DNA of 64,000 nt from Cryptomeria japonica (taxonomy: Eukaryota > Streptophyta > Pinopsida > Cupressales > Cupressaceae), in the NCBI RefSeq assembly GCF_030272615.1, contig NC_081412.1:474346157-474410156 (forward strand), written 5' to 3'. Below the pieces are notes generated by a model. It saw only the letters and a program-made list of their open reading frames with translations. It had not been told where the DNA came from and searched no databases. Numbering within the stretch: position 1 is the stretch's first letter; each line of letters opens with the position of its first letter. The position numbers and the translations under genes are program-made. Shown here one piece after another: positions 59,600-64,000 of this stretch.

Positions 59600-60040
59600 A
59601 CTTATTTGATTCTCAAGATTTATAGGAGCTTGTGGAAAATTATTTTTTTTAATCTACAGATATAACATTATACAATGTGTTATTTCTAGAGATAAGATAA
59701 CTCAAAAAGAGTTTACAAGACTTGTTTTATATTATTATATCTTAAGTACTATCATAATAGATCAACCATGAGGTGTCCACTATACAAGTGTCAGTTTGGT
59801 AACTTGATTTAGTTCTCAAGGATTATAAGAGCTTGTGAAAAATGATTTTTTTAATCTACATAAGTAACATTTATACAAGAAGGATTTACCTAGAGATAAT
59901 GATAACCCAAAAAAGATTTTATAGGGCTTGTAACTACCTTGGTGATTAATTATATGTGTGTGTGTGTGTAACACTTTAAGTACTATCATAATAGTTCAAC
60001 CATCATCGATCCACTAAACAAGTGCGAGCTTTGTAACCTT
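59600..60040. repeat. 234-bp diverged tandem duplication
   Basis: TTAAGTACTATCATAATAG at 59742 recurs at 59976, and other blocks such as TTATAGGAGCTTGTG/TTATAAGAGCTTGTG keep the same order and spacing. A short (TG)n run is in the second copy. It lies 3' of the kinase gene. Confidence 0.75.
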
Positions 60041-60049
60041 ATCACTCAT

Positions 60050-63040
60050 AGCCATGTTAGGAAAACTAAACTATCAAAGTATAAGGGTCTTCCCTATACC
60101 TAGACCTATACCTCAAGGATTCATCCATAATGTCATTGCCTACATATCAAATTGGGAATTAGAGGATGCATACGACTCAACACAATTTAACCTAAATTAA
60201 AAATTTAAGAACTATGAGATTAGATAATATAAAGTCAAATGTTAATATGTGAAATTAAAAGTGATTGTTATGTCTATGTCCAAGGGAGTAATGGTTTTAT
60301 TTTTATTTTAAGATATGGATATCATTGATTTGAAAAAGGTATTACTTTTATCTTTGCTTCATCTTATATATGTATTAGTCCATCAATTCTATGAAGGAAC
60401 ATATCTATAGGTTTGAGATATCTATAGAGCTGTATATTTGATTTCTAGTTGTGAACTTAGTTTAGTATAGTTCTTAGTCCTAATTTATAATTACTCAATT
60501 TACCTCTTACACTAATGGATGCTAGAACTTTCTTGCCTACGTAATTACATAATAAAATTGAAATTTATTTTCATCATTATTAACGAGTATATTGTAGAGA
60601 AATAAAATGCTAACTATTTATAAGTGTGTAACATTATCGTGAGATTGTGTTATCTCGTGTTAAAGTTGTGGTGTAAATCTACGTATGAGGCGATTGGGAG
60701 TACCCTAAGTCATTTATTGTGGGTGGTTTAGACGAGGAAAATTGAACTAGTACAAAGGATTGTCATAACCCACAAGGACTCAATATTCTTGTCTCTACTC
60801 GAAGAAAACCTTTGGTGTAACACAACCTCTAATTTGTATCACTAGGATGGTAGAGTGTGAATAACTACATGATATTCAAGAATAAAAACATTTTTAACTA
60901 TAAAAGTCAAAAGTACTAGTCACCAAGACTACCTAGTAGACTTTGTATGTTCACTATCGAAGATGTGCACACTGGTTAGAGACAATAGTTTGACACACAA
61001 ACATCCTATAAGGACAAGGTATGAAGGTCCATACTAGAAAGTGCTAAATAAGTAGAACTTAGGTTTTGGATATTAAGTGTCATAAACAACAAAAAAATAA
61101 GAAGGAAAAAAAATGAAAAGATGAAGAAGATGGAAGAATATTTACAACGGGTCTAGCATTGAAGCCTCATGCATATACCACATTCTCCCTTGTTGTACCT
61201 ACACACATATGACCAAACACAAAATATCAGGGTGGCTATGAGAAAAGTCTTACCACAATCAATCCCCCATTTTGGTGTTTCCACCTTCATAGACAATCAA
61301 ATGGATACATTATGATGAAAATGATAACATAAATGCACTAAATAAGATGTAACATACTATTCTAAATGAAAAAAAATTAAGAAGATGTGATAAACTAGAG
61401 AGGAGAAACTTCCCTTCAACACAAGAAACCAAAATCTTGATGCAATGAGGAAAAAGTGTAGACCTCACAATTTGATAAATCTTCAGTATGAGTGGTAATG
61501 GAGATGAATAATGGATGAGAATACAATTAGCTTGTTATAGATCAAGAGCATAAAAATGCAAAGATAAAGTTGTGAATCCAAGAGAACATGAAAAGAAAAC
61601 TAGAGAGAGAGAGAGAGAAATGAAGTTAAATTGGTAATTTGAATGGGATTGAGAATCATCTTGACATTGATGGGAGTCAATAGAGGCATTATATTACCAA
61701 TATTAGTAGGTCTAACATGTCAGCAACCACCTTTGGTCTGAATATTCACAAGATGAATGGACAGTGCATGAATATCTTTGTGGCACGTGCACATCCATGG
61801 ATAAATAAATCCAAATGGTAAAGCAAGATAAGCAAGCTGATGAGGTGGACGCTTGGTCATTGTCTTCAATTTAGCTAAATTGAAGTTCTTATGTGCTTTG
61901 AAATTGCATGGGGTGAAATTTATGATGTTATATTTTTCCCCCACATTAGCAAGCATATATAAAAGTAATACAAACTAAAGTAGAGAGAAGGGGAAGGATT
62001 CAAAGAGTTACACCAAGATTTGAAGGGGAAGCAAAGTCTTATATCCATGTAGAGTTGCCTCAAGGGAAGAGACCTTAGTCAAGCCTTCATGAGATAGTGC
62101 TAAGTTGTATCATTACAAATATATTATCTACAAATAAGAAATCAGATAAAAAGAAAAAATGTATATATAAAAATGATCAATGATTAAATGTGGATTGAAA
62201 TGATAGTGATCATCAAGATATAATTTTTTTTAGGTGGCATCGATATGGGTAGAAAGTGTGTTAAGTTAGATAGCCATACAATTAGTTGGCATGTGATTGA
62301 CATAAAATATGTTTTAGGACAACCACATAAAAGGACAAATATCAATTCAGATAGTGATTTGGCATCCCACATAAGGCAATGCACATAAAATACCTTGATT
62401 TAGACCTTTTTAAAATATAAAAATGTGATGAAAGAACTAAAATAAGTATGATTATGAATATAGATATAACAACCCCCTCCCTTGGAATGAGATGTGTTGC
62501 ACAAAGAGGAACACAAGTCATATGAAGGAGAAGATATGTTGTGTCATTTCAACATAATGAGATGTTTATATGGGATGCTATTTTGCAATAGATAACACAT
62601 GATACTCACAATATTAACAAAACACAAAGAGATGGGGGGATACAATTATTTAGGGTGAGTAGAATTTGTGATAGTAAAAATAGAGTATAGATATATAGTT
62701 GCATATGAATTACTCATCATATCCCCAAAGTTTTTAAATGTGAAGAAGGGCACATGAAGACAAAGGTAAAATAAAAATTTGGGTCAACATGGAAGAGGCC
62801 TTGAATGCCCCCAATGCTTTGCATAATCCTCAAATACGAAGAGTCAAGATATATAAAAAAAAAATAATGATGAGACAAATAGAAGAATTGCATGATAGAA
62901 ATTATCTCCTATATTAAAATACCTACAAAGTATCTTGGGTTATCCAAGAGAGCACAAACATGTAAATAAATGTGCAAGAGAGCCCAAAACAACAAACACA
63001 ATTTAATCTAAAGATAAGAGAATCACTGCTCTAGCAGCCA
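60050..63040. other. Spacer without a supported gene
   Basis: Frames up to 78 codons (for example 61720-61956, minus) lack domains. Short GA runs (61600) and A-rich tracts occur. Nothing further recognised. Confidence 0.35.
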
Positions 63041-63049
63041 TCCCTGATG

Positions 63050-63991
63050 AGATCATCATCCTCCAAATATCAATCATAGGGAGAGGGAAGACGAGCTTGA
63101 ATAGGCATAACTGCTAGAGAAGTACTAGGCATCTCACCAACAGTAGGAACCAAGGATGAGGTTGTCCTAAAATTTGATTCAATAACTCCTATGAGGCCAA
63201 AGTCAATGGCCTTTTAAACATATTTTCCAATGTTAGTATCTCATCTAGAGTGTCAAACATGTGCCTCTTCAAAGAAGAGTCTTTGAAGAAGATGGAGGTG
63301 ACTCAACTAGAAGTTAGGACATAAGAGGTACATCACCTAAATCTGAAAGAGGAGAAATGAAAAGCTTAGGAGAAAGTGGAACCTCCTAAAATAAAATAAA
63401 CTATGTAGATAAAGAAGCCATAGGAGTGGACTTCCTATGAAAAAACTTAGGAACAAGGCCATGCTAAAACTTACCCTTAGGCGATTGAGCTGAGGGCTTC
63501 ACATCAATCATGGCATGCTTGAGGACTCCAAGAAAGATGTAATGAATATGCAATGAAGAAATGGAACAAGCAAAGAAGGCCATGCTAGACACTACCTACA
63601 TATGCCGCATGTCTATGGGTTGCAAGAATGGAGGAACATCTAAAAGAGAGGCGATAAGTGATAGCTCTAAGGATGGAGCAATGAAGACCTGCACTTTCAT
63701 AGTGTGAGGCTCATTAGCAACCATCAAAGTAGCTAGAATTATCATGGAAGATGGAGCAGAATTTGAAATATAAATAACAAAACCATCAAATATTTGAATA
63801 AGAATAGAAGCTAAAGGAGTAGAATAAGATACCAAAGACTCACCTTCAGTCTTCAAAGCAGCTTCATGTTTCTTAGCTATTACTTGTGAAAGATGCTTAC
63901 ACTCATGCACAAGCTTGTTCTGACATAGATGGGAACTAGGTAGAGAATAATGAGAAGACTTAATAGCAACTTTCTCCATAGGGGAGGCCAT
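63050..63991 (-). pseudogene. Decayed unidentified ORF, running towards the window edge
   Basis: The minus strand is open for 131 codons from 63991 to 63596 and the same frame continues to about 63230 with only a few stops, mostly TAG. The protein is Ser/Leu/Pro-rich with a LASILIQIFDGF hydrophobic segment and no domain I recognise. It is probably retroelement-derived, like most of the window, but a decayed host gene cannot be excluded. The true start may lie beyond 64000. Confidence 0.35.
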
Positions 63992-64000
63992 GGATTCTAT

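Overview
The window looks like nuclear DNA from a large, repeat-rich seed-plant genome, most likely a gymnosperm. It is AT-rich, has plant-type splice sites, carries plant Ty3/gypsy and copia LTR elements with initiator-Met-type primer-binding sites, plant LINEs with an RNase H domain, and MITE-like elements. The species cannot be fixed from the sequence alone, and the gymnosperm call is inference. Only two loci look like ordinary host genes: a small secreted cysteine-rich peptide (2935-3171, minus) and a receptor-like kinase at its 3' end (about 55.1-59.15 kb, plus). Almost everything else is transposon sequence at various stages of decay.

Layout. 0.5-1 kb: tRNA-derived SINE head and short direct repeats. 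2.9-3.3 kb: cysteine-rich peptide gene with TATA box; the C-terminal cysteines match the hevein core spacing. 5.0-5.4 kb: exon fragment of an FLX-like coiled-coil gene beside a CACTA terminus. 6.3 and 6.8 kb: a second SINE-like unit and a strong orphan TATA promoter. 9.9-15 kb: a minus-strand Ty3/gypsy element with its central pol deleted. Inserted in its gag end is a complete plus-strand Ty3/gypsy chromovirus-like element (14963-23066) with two 1.43-kb LTRs, PBS, PPT and a perfect 5-bp target duplication. Its coding region is killed by many TAG stops and contains a 372-bp in-frame duplication. 23-31 kb: a diverged dispersed repeat interrupted by a 2.36-kb 5'-truncated LINE with a 16-bp target duplication; its RNase H remnant is followed by an extra ORF. 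32-34.5 kb: a 2.57-kb element with terminal inverted repeats and TA target site, carrying two arrays of AACCCGTACGGGTT-like palindromes around a roughly 0.9-kb GA tract. 37.5-41 kb: second copy of the dispersed repeat. 41.2-46.7 kb: minus-strand L1-type LINE with ORF1 and ORF2, degenerate. 47.6-49.35 kb: a 1743-bp solo LTR with perfect TAAGT duplication. 50-52.2 kb: older LINE-type remnants. 54.03-54.46 kb: a TA-flanked MITE whose ends resemble those of the 32-kb element. 63-64 kb: a decayed unidentified ORF running off the end.

The receptor-kinase locus is the most informative gene. Small symmetric phase-1 exons encode the transmembrane module twice before a non-RD kinase exon, and a third partial copy lies in a 177-bp tandem duplication. 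A copia LTR sits in the intron upstream. No ectodomain exon was found, so the gene may be 5'-truncated or its first exons may lie beyond the MITE.
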